Of a stretch of 64,000 nucleotides of DNA, positions 39,907 to 48,708 are shown piece by piece (position 1 is the stretch's first letter; each line of letters opens with the position of its first letter). The notes beneath the pieces are model-generated. The model saw only the letters and a program-made list of their open reading frames with translations. It was not told where the DNA came from and did not search any database. Source of the DNA: Seonamhaeicola aphaedonensis (GTDB lineage Bacteria > Bacteroidota > Bacteroidia > Flavobacteriales > Flavobacteriaceae); the NCBI RefSeq assembly GCF_003386195.1, contig NZ_QRDX01000008.1:1993-65992 (forward strand), read 5' to 3'. Made by a program: the position numbers and the translations under genes.

Positions 39907-40581
39907 TCAAATGAATCCTTTTTCCCGTGCAAATTCCAACAACCCCCGGTCTCCTTTATCCGTAATATTAAAAATTTCTTTCATTAGGCGTTTCCTTCTA
40001 TCCAATGCGGTTGAACAGAGCGGGATAACACTTGGTAATTCACTCATTTTAGTGCCTTTAGAAAGTTCAAACAATAGTTTTCTGTCAATATTATCAACAA
40101 AAAAGTCGTGGGTCGACTGTTTACGAAAATTCTGGATAACGGTTTGGCTATACTTCGTAGATCCCGAAACGACCGTTTTTATAGAATCTATTAATACTTC
40201 CATGGTTAGATCACTTTTTATCAATAGCCCATCTGGGTTTAGGTTTTTCATGATACTCGATGTTCTATAGGGGTTCCCATGACCAGTTAAGACAATTATT
40301 TTAATATGCCCAAATACTCTTTTTAACTTAATGCCCAAATCTTCGCCACATAAAAAATTACCTTTTTTGGATCTCGGTAACCGTATGTCCAATAAGGCAA
40401 TATCAATACGATCCTTGGTCTTGGCTTTATTGATTTCTGATATTGCATCATCACAATTGTGGGCAATTTTTACATCAAATAAAATACCTATGTTAACTGA
40501 AACTGTTTTTAATGCGGTTAGGTAGGAATCTACAGTTAAAGGCTCATCTTCTATTATTAAAACCTTGAGGGATGGATTCAT
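39907..40581 (-). CDS. Response regulator with C-terminal DNA-binding-like domain
   Basis: Residues 1-130 are a receiver domain: acidic pair EDE at 11-13, phosphoacceptor Asp in ALLDIRLP near residue 66, Thr in VLTGHG and Lys in LIKSD. The tail (about 160-224) is helical (FELSKGTKMSELP, RKRLMKEIFNI) and compatible with a LuxR/NarL-like helix-turn-helix. It is transcribed toward the T2SS-Rhs operon, 140 bases upstream, so it is the prime candidate regulator of that operon. No partner kinase lies in the window. Confidence 0.85.
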   Translation of the reverse strand: MNPSLKVLIIEDEPLTVDSYLTALKTVSVNIGILFDVKIAHNCDDAISEINKAKTKDRIDIALLDIRLPRSKKGNFLCGEDLGIKLKRVFGHIKIIVLTGHGNPYRTSSIMKNLNPDGLLIKSDLTMEVLIDSIKTVVSGSTKYSQTVIQNFRKQSTHDFFVDNIDRKLLFELSKGTKMSELPSVIPLCSTALDRRKRLMKEIFNITDKGDRGLLEFAREKGFI

Positions 40582-40985
40582 AATGCATGACTTTAAATTG
40601 TTAAGTGCTATTAATAATTCTAAATCCTTTATGAGGGTTATAGCCTAAAATGTTACGGACATACTAAGCCTTAAATATGGAAATTTTTTAAATTTTGATT
40701 TAAAAGGGAGCGAAAAGTAAGAAATAAAATTAAAAAAATCAATTATTTCTTACAAATATAACTTTTAAATGGTTTTTGTTTTACGAAACGTGAACCTAAT
40801 AGTATATTTTATGTGCTGACAAATAATCAATGAAATCATAAATTAGGCTGGTTCATAAACCAGTTTTTCCAATTGTAAACCCAGATAAATGTATTAATGA
40901 AAAACTAAATTATACTAATTTTAAGTGTAGCTTTTAGTGGATGGTACGGTTCTATGAGCAGAATGGTAAGTTTTGAGTGCAAACG
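40582..40985. promoter_or_regulatory. 404-bp intergenic region with an 11-bp inverted repeat
   Basis: There is no gene here. At 40717-40727 and 40743-40753 lie GTAAGAAATAA and TTATTTCTTAC, a perfect 11-bp inverted repeat with 15 bases between. It lies 136 bases before the response regulator start and could be an operator. The rest is A+T-rich without recognised signals. Confidence 0.45.
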
Positions 40986-41723
40986 TTAATTTAATCCTAC
41001 TTCACTTACTGGGGATAATGACTTGATCATTTGCTGTACATTGCTTAAATAAGACTTGCTAAAAGGAATATGATGATGGGGTTTTTTAATGGTACATTTT
41101 GAGTTTCCATAGCTTACTTTTGATACCCAATTGCAGTTTATGATATAGCTTCTATGGATCCGTAAAAAGTTTTCCGGTAATATGGATTCAAATGTTCTGA
41201 GTGTTTTAAAGCCGTTTATAACACTGCCATCATCCATATGAAAATCTGTGGTATTGCTATCGGCTCTTAAAAATAGAATCTCATCAACGTTTAAATACTG
41301 GTAATCATTATAAGATTTTAAGCAAATGGTTTTACGTACTTTAGTAGGATGTTTTTTTTTAAACTTGATAATTGCCTTTCTAATATCTAAATCAATGATG
41401 GGACTAATTAGGTAATCAAAAAAACCCATTTTAATGGCTTCATAAGATTTTTCCTTGGAAGTGGAAATAGCTATTAACTCGGTGTCGTTTTTTAAATACT
41501 GCTTTAACTCATTTACCAATCCAAAAGGGGTGTTGCCGTTAATGGTCATGTCGATATTGATGAAAATTAGGTTAGGCATATCTCGCAATATCACATCCAT
41601 GGATTCATCATGGTTTTGAAAATAGCCAACACAGTTAAACTCTGGAAAATCACTTATAATGTCGATAATTTTATCAGCTATCACAGATGAGTTTTCAATT
41701 ATTAGATAATCAGTCAAAATCAA
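40986..41723 (-). CDS. LytTR-family response regulator
   Basis: This 245-aa protein starts at TTG (41723). Residues 1-120 form a receiver domain with the acceptor Asp near 58 (FINIDMT), though the switch residues are poorly conserved. Residues 140-235 are a LytTR DNA-binding domain (INVDEILFLRADSNTTDF, FLRIHRSYIIN). It is one of two regulators in a row before the secretion operon. Its kinase is not in the window. Confidence 0.9.
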   Translation of the reverse strand: MILTDYLIIENSSVIADKIIDIISDFPEFNCVGYFQNHDESMDVILRDMPNLIFINIDMTINGNTPFGLVNELKQYLKNDTELIAISTSKEKSYEAIKMGFFDYLISPIIDLDIRKAIIKFKKKHPTKVRKTICLKSYNDYQYLNVDEILFLRADSNTTDFHMDDGSVINGFKTLRTFESILPENFLRIHRSYIINCNWVSKVSYGNSKCTIKKPHHHIPFSKSYLSNVQQMIKSLSPVSEVGLN

Positions 41724-42054
41724 TAAAATTTATAGTGCAAAACAAATTTATTTAGTAACAACTGAACCAAAGTGAGGTTTTGCCCCTATTGTTTTAGTGT
41801 AAATCACCCAAATTGAAGGAATTAAAGGGATTTGGTAAAAAATTAAGTTAATTTTATTCTAGATATTGTTTTTATGAAATGAGCCATAACAAGAAGTTGA
41901 TACCAACCGAAATGATTATTGGCGAATTACATCTGACCTATAAAAAACAATAAAATATAAATAGATGAAAATTGACTTTTTATAAATACCCTTAAACGGG
42001 TAATATTATGAAAATCGTTTTTTAACCAAAATTTTAAAATCAGATTAAGGTTTT
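41724..42054. other. Divergent intergenic region (331 bp)
   Basis: It separates the leftward LytTR gene from a rightward small gene. It is A+T-rich. I see TTTATAAATACCCTTAAACGGG near 41990 but no firm promoter, terminator or RNA. Confidence 0.5.
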
Positions 42055-42303
42055 ATGTATACAACAGAATTGGAATATATCCTAGCTGCAAATAAGAAGG
42101 CAATGGAATTATATAAAGTGTCCTTGGAAACCCTAATGTTTTCAGGTAGATACGATTTTATGGTTTTCAGGTTTTCCGAATGGGATGAAGTGTTAACGGA
42201 TTTAGAGGAATGGGACGATTATGTGTCCATAGATGAAACGACTTATCATGCATTATATGGTAACTTGTGTATAAAATTCAGGGAACTCATCAAATATCTT
42301 TAA
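42055..42303 (+). CDS. Hypothetical acidic protein (82 aa)
   Basis: A short open frame with ordinary protein composition: MYTTELEYILAANKKAMELY, an acidic middle (WDEVLTDLEEWDDY) and a basic end. There is no signal peptide or membrane segment. I recognise no family. It stands alone between the LytTR gene and the FG-GAP protein gene. It is probably real, but nothing in the context shows its role. Confidence 0.5.
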   Translation: MYTTELEYILAANKKAMELYKVSLETLMFSGRYDFMVFRFSEWDEVLTDLEEWDDYVSIDETTYHALYGNLCIKFRELIKYL

Positions 42304-42344
42304 AATCAAGGTCAATGATTTATAACTGAAATAATCTATTTTAT

Positions 42345-42388
42345 AGTAATAAATAAAACATGGCTTAGTAATAAATAAAACATGGCTT
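42345..42388 (+). repeat. Two tandem 22-bp repeats
   Basis: AGTAATAAATAAAACATGGC plus TT occurs twice head to tail. A partial inverted copy (ATGTTTTATTTCTTG) lies near 42481-42495. The 289-base gap has no gene. Confidence 0.7.
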
Positions 42389-42592
42389 GGTTCAAGATTA
42401 TTTAAAGAATATAAATTGAAATTTCTAAAATGTACGGTAAAACGCTAAATGGTTTAGGGTAATTTTTATACTTTTAGACTATGTTTTATTTCTTGAGCCC
42501 TAACGATTTGAAAAAATAAATTGAAATAAGTCATAACAATTCTTGATGCCAACAAAGGCGTTAATTGAAAAATATAAATTAAAAACCATATC

Positions 42593-44182
42593 ATGAGACC
42601 TACACTTTTACTATTGCTTTTTTTTATAAGCCCCTTGTATTCACAACCCTGGGAAGAGGTACAGAAAAACATTTCATCGAGTCCAATGGCCAATGAACTT
42701 TTTGGTGATGAAGTTTCGACTGATGGGAACTATATGGTTGTCGGTGCTTATGTTAGCACATATGATGAAAATGGCCAAAATTATCTATTAGGTGCTGGAG
42801 CAGCTTATATTTACGAACGGGATACAAATGGAAGTTGGGTTTTTGTTCAGAAAATTGTAGCGCCAGATAGAGCGGAGGGAGATTACTTTGGAAATTCAGT
42901 TTCTGTTAATGGGAACTATGTGATTATTGGGGCATATCACCATTCTCTAGATGCATCTGGTCAGAATTTCAAAGGAGGGGCAGGTGCAGTATATGTTTAT
43001 AAAAGGGATATCAATGGAAACTGGAATTTTATACAGAAGTTAATTCAGTCAAACAGGAATGCTGGGGACAATTTTGGTAGGTCCGTTACTATTAATGGAA
43101 ATTTTATATATGTAGGCGCAATAATACATGACGGCGTTGGTGCGGTAGCACAAAATGCAGGTGCTGTATTTCAATTCGAAAAAGACGAGTTTGATGTATG
43201 GCAGGAAAAACAGGTTCTTGAAGCTTCAGATAGAGCAGGTTCTGTAAGCTACTTTGGTGAAAACGTTGCTGTGAGCGGTGATTATTTAGCTGTAGCTGCA
43301 ATTAGGGAGGAAAAAGATGCTGCTGGTCAAAATAATGTTGAAGCCGCTGGAGCAGTATATGTTTTTAAGCGCGATTCCAATGGTATTTGGCAAGAAACTC
43401 AAAAGCTGGTTGCCTCAGACAGAGCAATAGATGATCAATTTGGTTGGAGCTTATCTATCAACGGAGATATAATAATTGTGGGTACACCTTTTGAAGATGA
43501 AGATGATAATGACAGTAATACTTTAAGCGATTCAGGTGCCGCTTATATTTTTAAAAGGGATACAAATGATATTTGGCAACTAGTAAAAAAAATGACCGCT
43601 ACTAATAGGAGTGTCGACGATCATTATGGTATTGCGGTTGGCATAAGCGATGAATATATTTTTGTTGGAGCAGATGATGATGACGAGGATGCCAGTGAAA
43701 TGAATTCGATCCCTAGTTCTGGCTCAGTTTATGTTTATGAAAATGATTCAAACCTTTGGGGTAATGCCCAAAAGTTAGTGGCGTCCGATAGAGCACTTGG
43801 TGGTGAATTTGGGGGAGCACTGTTTGTTAATAATGATGATTTGGTTGTTGGAGCAAGATTAGCCTCAGATAATATAAACTTTATAGGAGCCGTTTATTCA
43901 TTTGAGATTTCTCCAGGATTAGGGATTTTCGAAAATACATTTGGTAATGTAATAAACATATTTCCCAATCCCAGCAGTGGCCACTATAACTTGGAGTTAG
44001 GCGAGAATTTTTCCAATATTAAAATATATATAACAGATGTTTTAGGAAAACAAATATTTAACAAAGATTATAAAAATACAGATAGGATTAATTTCAAAAT
44101 TAATGGAACCAGAGGTGTTTATTTTGTTAGCGTTCGAACTCCAGATGGAAAATTTGTAACCAAAAAGGTGTTTAAAATATAG
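42593..44182 (+). CDS. Secreted seven-bladed FG-GAP propeller with T9SS signal
   Basis: The signal peptide is MRPTLLLLLFFISPLYSQ. Seven repeats of about 60 residues carry the pattern FGxxVxxxGxYxxVGA (for example FGDEVSTDGNYMVVGAY, FGNSVSVNGNYVIIGAY, FGGALFVNNDDLVVGAR), an FG-GAP beta-propeller likely to bind calcium and a surface ligand. Residues 455-529 form a type A T9SS sorting domain: IFPNPSSGHYNLEL, LGKQIFNKDY, RGVYFVSVRTPDGKFVTKKV. It should be exported by the T9SS to the cell surface. It is not tied to the secretion operon and runs in the other direction. Confidence 0.9.
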   Translation: MRPTLLLLLFFISPLYSQPWEEVQKNISSSPMANELFGDEVSTDGNYMVVGAYVSTYDENGQNYLLGAGAAYIYERDTNGSWVFVQKIVAPDRAEGDYFGNSVSVNGNYVIIGAYHHSLDASGQNFKGGAGAVYVYKRDINGNWNFIQKLIQSNRNAGDNFGRSVTINGNFIYVGAIIHDGVGAVAQNAGAVFQFEKDEFDVWQEKQVLEASDRAGSVSYFGENVAVSGDYLAVAAIREEKDAAGQNNVEAAGAVYVFKRDSNGIWQETQKLVASDRAIDDQFGWSLSINGDIIIVGTPFEDEDDNDSNTLSDSGAAYIFKRDTNDIWQLVKKMTATNRSVDDHYGIAVGISDEYIFVGADDDDEDASEMNSIPSSGSVYVYENDSNLWGNAQKLVASDRALGGEFGGALFVNNDDLVVGARLASDNINFIGAVYSFEISPGLGIFENTFGNVINIFPNPSSGHYNLELGENFSNIKIYITDVLGKQIFNKDYKNTDRINFKINGTRGVYFVSVRTPDGKFVTKKVFKI

Positions 44183-44519
44183 AACTTAATAGATTTTCTT
44201 TACTAAATCCGTTGTAACCATTAAAGAATTACGACCTTCCGATTTCTTCATAAGGCCATTAAAATTAACCATAACACTAAAAAGACTTTTGAGGTTGAGT
44301 TATACAACCGTAAAAATTTGTAATAATCCGTTTAATCTTATTTTTTTACCAATCATCAGAAATATTGTATAAATTTCAATGAATTTTATTACTTGTAGCT
44401 GAGAATATGAGATAAAAGGTTTAATTTTATATGTTCTCAAAATAAAAATACATTTAAATCAATCAATCCTAGTATTGGGGTATCTAGGGCGGTAAAAGTT
44501 ATCCTTGCCTGTTTATAAT
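44183..44519. other. Gene-free stretch (about 335 bp)
   Basis: It holds the likely promoter of the AraC-type gene. I see no clear terminator for the propeller gene and no RNA structure. A change to richer G+C begins after it. Confidence 0.5.
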
Positions 44520-46211
44520 ATGAGATATACCCCAAATTCCAAAATCAAGTTTCCACCTTTTTTTATAACCTTATTTTTGATATTTCTGGCTCATCATTGG
44601 AATTATGCCCAAGATTCCCTTGCCAATAAATCATATCTAGAATTGGGAAAGCTTTCAGATGACGCCCTTTACAATGGGGATTTGGAACGACTTTCCATTT
44701 ACAGAACCTATTACCTCGACAAAGCAAAAACAGAGAACAACAATCTGGAAATGGCCCGTGCCTACCAATATTTTATTACCTGGGAGGATTTGGAAACCGA
44801 CCTAAAATATTGTGATTCCGTAATAGAGGTTACCAAAGCCAGTGACCATGAAGCCTACCCAACCAACGGCTATTTGCTCAAGGCCAATCAGTATTATTAC
44901 AGTTCCGATTTCGAAAAGGCCATCGGCAACTATATCATTGCCAGTGAGTGGGCTGACGCTAAAGGTTATAAACCATTACAGATTGAAGCTTCAATGGGCA
45001 TTGCCGCTATAAAGAACATCTGGGGCCTGCACGAAGAAGCACTGGAAATCTACAAAACCAATTATTCAGACGTAACAAGTACCCCAAACTACATGGTAGA
45101 TCGTTATGATGATTATATCCTGTTCGCCAATAATCTGGCCCTGGCCTACATCCGGAACCATAAGCCCGATTCCGCCTTGGTCGTATCAAACAGAGCCATG
45201 TCACAGGCAAGATCGATAAACGATACCCTTTCCTATTATGATCTGGGAAAAGTACAGGCTACGGCCAATTATTACCTAAAGAAATACCCCCAGACCCAGG
45301 ATTCCCTGTTAAAGTTCCTATCACATTATTCAGGGCTGACGCTTTCCGATAGTTATTATATGCTGGGCAAGATAGCCGACTACCAAAATGACCATTCCCT
45401 AAAAATGGATTATTTCAAAAGAATAGATTCGGTCCATCAAGCGATCCAGGATCCATTTCCCGAGCTAAAAGGGGTATATAACGAACTGTACCAGGATGCC
45501 GGTAATAAAGGGGACAAAGACCGACAATTGTACTATATAGACCAATTGATAGCCGTTGACAGCACATTGGACATGAACTATACAACGGTTAACAATAAAG
45601 TGCGGTTGGAATACGATATCCCTAGGTTTAAAAAAGAAAAACAACTACTGACAACCGAATTAAAAAATAAACGGCAACAATTACAGATATTGGCCATAGT
45701 TTCGTTTATAATATTGGCAATACTGCTAGTCTATATCAACCACAGGCACCGCAAATTCAAAAAGCGATTGCAGCAGCTATTGGACAATGATCCTGTTGAA
45801 ACGACTGAACCGAAACCCAAAAAAGAAAAACCTGCCCTGGACATATCCGAGCATATCATAAATACCGTTTTGGAGCAGTTAAAACAGTTCGAAGCCGATA
45901 AAGCCTATCTAGACAAGGACATAACGCTCAATTCGCTGGCAAAGGCCTTCAATACGAATTCATCCTATCTATCCAGTATCATCAACCATTACAAGCAAAT
46001 GAATTTTTCAAGTTATTTAAAAGACCAACGGATCATCAATGCCATTAATAGTATCAAGAAAGACCATCAATATTTGAAATATTCCATTAACGGACTGGCC
46101 GATGAATTTGGGTTCATAACGGCGGACTCCTTTTCAAAGGCCTTTAGGGAAAAGACAGGGATCAAGCCCTCCTATTTTCTGGGCAAGTTAAGGGAAGAGA
46201 ACAGTACATAA
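44520..46211 (+). CDS. TPR-membrane-AraC transcription regulator
   Basis: The ATG at 44520 is preferred to a TTG at 44505. The 563-aa protein starts with a signal/anchor (about 10-30). A periplasmic helical TPR domain follows (to about 390; KAIGNYIIASEWADAKGYK, EEALEIYKTNY), then a membrane helix (LQILAIVSFIILAILLVYI), a cytoplasmic linker and a C-terminal AraC-type helix-turn-helix (LAKAFNTNSSYLSSIIN, LADEFGFITADSFSKAFREKTG). This one-protein sensor-regulator is common in Flavobacteriia. It lies directly before a double-glycine peptide and its exporter, so it probably senses a peptide or envelope signal and controls that set. Confidence 0.9.
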   Translation: MRYTPNSKIKFPPFFITLFLIFLAHHWNYAQDSLANKSYLELGKLSDDALYNGDLERLSIYRTYYLDKAKTENNNLEMARAYQYFITWEDLETDLKYCDSVIEVTKASDHEAYPTNGYLLKANQYYYSSDFEKAIGNYIIASEWADAKGYKPLQIEASMGIAAIKNIWGLHEEALEIYKTNYSDVTSTPNYMVDRYDDYILFANNLALAYIRNHKPDSALVVSNRAMSQARSINDTLSYYDLGKVQATANYYLKKYPQTQDSLLKFLSHYSGLTLSDSYYMLGKIADYQNDHSLKMDYFKRIDSVHQAIQDPFPELKGVYNELYQDAGNKGDKDRQLYYIDQLIAVDSTLDMNYTTVNNKVRLEYDIPRFKKEKQLLTTELKNKRQQLQILAIVSFIILAILLVYINHRHRKFKKRLQQLLDNDPVETTEPKPKKEKPALDISEHIINTVLEQLKQFEADKAYLDKDITLNSLAKAFNTNSSYLSSIINHYKQMNFSSYLKDQRIINAINSIKKDHQYLKYSINGLADEFGFITADSFSKAFREKTGIKPSYFLGKLREENST

Positions 46212-46308
46212 TTTCCCCCAATTTATAAATGCGGGGCACAGTTACAAGGATTGCAAGAAGTGCTTTGTTACATTTAACCTGAAATTAATCCAATAAATAT
46301 TAAATATC

Positions 46309-46449
46309 ATGAAGACAAAACCAAAACAAGAACAATTATCGTTAAAACATTACAGAAAAAATGAAATCAAAAATCCCGAGACCATTTTAGGAGGAGTTGC
46401 AGATGGTCCAATTGAAAGGGATAAAATTAGGAGGGCTACCGTAAGATAA
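46309..46449 (+). CDS. Double-glycine leader peptide precursor (46 aa)
   Basis: This small gene starts at ATG 46309 and reads MKTKPKQEQLSLKHYRKNEI, then KNPETILGG, then VADGPIERDKIRRATVR. It has the plan of a bacteriocin or peptide-signal precursor: a basic leader of 29 residues ending in Gly-Gly and a short charged core of 17 residues with one Pro and no Cys. A C39 peptidase exporter that cuts after Gly-Gly and an HlyD partner lie downstream, and a prolyl-oligopeptidase gene follows directly. The core resembles no peptide I know. The call rests on leader and context. Confidence 0.75.
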   Translation: MKTKPKQEQLSLKHYRKNEIKNPETILGGVADGPIERDKIRRATVR

Positions 46450-46463
46450 TCCAGTCATTTTTT

Positions 46464-46498
46464 CAGCACAATAGCCTCAACAGGGAGGTTTTGTGCTG
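46464..46498 (+). promoter_or_regulatory. Intercistronic hairpin after the precursor gene
   Basis: CAGCACAA (46464-46471) pairs with TTGTGCTG (46491-46498), and the inner CCTC pairs with GAGG. No T run follows, so it is more likely an attenuator or RNA-stability element that lets the peptide gene be expressed above the downstream genes. Confidence 0.5.
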
Positions 46499-46523
46499 GA
46501 ATTCAATTATAAACGCTCCATAT

Positions 46524-48704
46524 ATGAAATACACTAAAATACTTCTTTGCACAATAGCAATCACCTTTTTGGGTTGTTCAGGGTTTACCAAGCAAAACCA
46601 TTTTCAGGATTATCCGCAAACCGATAAATCTTCAACAGAAGACAATTATTACGGTACGGTAATCAAGGATGAATACAGGCATCTGGAACATTTAAAAGAT
46701 ACTGCCGTTGTACATTGGTTTAAGGCCCAGGATGCCTATGCTGAGAAGCATTTAAGTGTCCTTCAAGATCAGAAAAGGATAGCCAGCCAAATTAAGGGCT
46801 ACCATAGTGAAGGACGCCCATCGGTTTCCAATATCAAATATTCAGATAATGGCCATGCCTTCTTTCTAAAAAGTGAAGGAAACGATCAGGTTAAAAAACT
46901 GTTCTACAGGCAACGGGAAAGTTCAATTGATGTTGAACTTTTTGACCCCTCAACATTCCAAAAAGACCTGATCCGAGAGTATACAATAAGTTATGTACAA
47001 CCATCCTGGGAAGGGCAATATGTACTGTTGTCCCTGTCCTATAACGGAATAAAGGGATCAGAACTTATTACCATAGATGTAAAAAACAGGAAACCGTTAC
47101 CAGAGATCATTACCCATGCAGAACCCGAATACTATCTGGGCGTTTCATGGCTTCCCGATTCCAGTGGCTATCTGTATCTCTATATCCCGGAATTAAACCC
47201 TGATGATGAAGCTTATATGCTTAATTCCAGTACGGTACTGTACAAATTAGGGGAAGACCCCAATAAGCGACATATTGTGTTTTCGGCGGAATCGGACCAG
47301 TACATTACCAAAGAAGATATCCCAATAGCCAGAGTATTGTCTAAGAACGATAAGTATATCATAGGGTACAAAGCCTCATCAGAGAATTATTGGTCGGCCT
47401 ATTATACGACCATTGAAGATTTGGAAACTGAAAATATGCATTGGAAACCTTTTTATGGTACCGATGAAAAGATTTTTGCCGACTACGGCTTTTTTATGGA
47501 AGATGCATTTGTTTTCGTATCAGGTAAACATGCCGATAACCGTACCATATCAAGTTTTGGCTTAAAAGCGGAACCCCCGTACCAATCCAAGGTTTTAGTG
47601 CCGGAAAAAAAGGACGAGGTGATCAATGTATTGAACGTAGCCAATAACGCCCTGTACTTTACCACATCCCGGTTTGGGGTGGAAGCCAATCTGTATGAAT
47701 ATAAAGATAATCGGGAAACCAAACTTAAACTTCCATACCAAGCAGGGGCCATTGACCTGTACAGCAGTTCAAAGGACAGTCCAAACCTCTATGTCAATAT
47801 CGATGGTTGGACCACAAACTATACCCGATACATCTTCAGCGGAGGCACGTTTAGCCTGGATCCTTTATCGAATAACAGAACCTACCCTGAATTTGACAAC
47901 CTTATAGTAAAGGAAATTCAGGTCACCTCCCATGATGGTGTACAAGTTCCCCTGTCCATAATTTACCAAAGCGATATAGAATTTAATGGACAAACCCCAA
48001 CACTGATATATGCCTATGGTGCCTATGGAGAGTCGCTCACACCATACTTTTCGACCATATTCCTTAATTGGGTGAAAAACGGAGGGGTGCTAGCCGTGCC
48101 CCATATCAGGGGCGGTGGTGAAAAAGGAGATTCCTGGCATGAACAAGGGATGAAAACCACCAAACCAAATTCATGGAAAGACCTTATTGCCTGCACCGAG
48201 TATTTGATCAGCAATAAATTTACCTCAAAGGAAAAAACCGTATTGTACAGTAGCAGTGCCGGAACCGTCGCCACCGGAATGGCCATGGTAGAACGACCAG
48301 AGCTGTATAAGGTATTTATAGCAGAAGCCCCAATGCTCAATCCGTTGCGTAATGAAGCCAGGAGCAACAATGCCAGCAATTATTTGGAGTACGGTACCAC
48401 AAAGGATTCCACAGAATGTATGGGGCTTATCAAGATGGATCCCTATGTCAATCTAAAGCCAAAATCCGAATACCCGGCCGCTTTGGTCATTGCGGGTTAT
48501 AACGATTCCCGTATAGACCCATGGATACCCGGTAAATTTGCAGCTAAGCTACAAGCGTGTTCTACTTCAGGGCTTCCCGTTTTTTTGGACGTAAACTATA
48601 ACGTGGGCCACGAGGGCGGTGATACCTTTGAGGAAACTATAGCCACCTACTCACGTATGTTCGCCTTTGCCTTCTGGCAGACCGACCATAAGATAAAAGA
48701 CTAG
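46524..48704 (+). CDS. Prolyl oligopeptidase family (S9A) lipoprotein
   Basis: The ATG at 46524 gives 726 aa with a lipobox (TFLGCSG), so it is an envelope lipoprotein; an upstream start at 46491 would hide the signal. The middle is a beta-propeller cap. The hydrolase domain shows Ser in YSSSAGTVATG, Asp in YNDSRIDPW and His in VGHEGGD, with the family phrase PHIRGGGEKGDSWHEQG. These enzymes cut short peptides, often after Pro or basic residues. It lies between the precursor and its exporter, so it may trim or inactivate the exported peptide outside the cytoplasm. The core holds one Pro and several Arg as possible sites. The role is inferred. Confidence 0.9.
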   Translation: MKYTKILLCTIAITFLGCSGFTKQNHFQDYPQTDKSSTEDNYYGTVIKDEYRHLEHLKDTAVVHWFKAQDAYAEKHLSVLQDQKRIASQIKGYHSEGRPSVSNIKYSDNGHAFFLKSEGNDQVKKLFYRQRESSIDVELFDPSTFQKDLIREYTISYVQPSWEGQYVLLSLSYNGIKGSELITIDVKNRKPLPEIITHAEPEYYLGVSWLPDSSGYLYLYIPELNPDDEAYMLNSSTVLYKLGEDPNKRHIVFSAESDQYITKEDIPIARVLSKNDKYIIGYKASSENYWSAYYTTIEDLETENMHWKPFYGTDEKIFADYGFFMEDAFVFVSGKHADNRTISSFGLKAEPPYQSKVLVPEKKDEVINVLNVANNALYFTTSRFGVEANLYEYKDNRETKLKLPYQAGAIDLYSSSKDSPNLYVNIDGWTTNYTRYIFSGGTFSLDPLSNNRTYPEFDNLIVKEIQVTSHDGVQVPLSIIYQSDIEFNGQTPTLIYAYGAYGESLTPYFSTIFLNWVKNGGVLAVPHIRGGGEKGDSWHEQGMKTTKPNSWKDLIACTEYLISNKFTSKEKTVLYSSSAGTVATGMAMVERPELYKVFIAEAPMLNPLRNEARSNNASNYLEYGTTKDSTECMGLIKMDPYVNLKPKSEYPAALVIAGYNDSRIDPWIPGKFAAKLQACSTSGLPVFLDVNYNVGHEGGDTFEETIATYSRMFAFAFWQTDHKIKD

Positions 48705-48708
48705 CAAA

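Noticed and set aside
46491-46523. Upstream start for the S9 peptidase
   Set aside because: It overlaps the hairpin arm and hides the lipoprotein signal; ATG 46524 is preferred.
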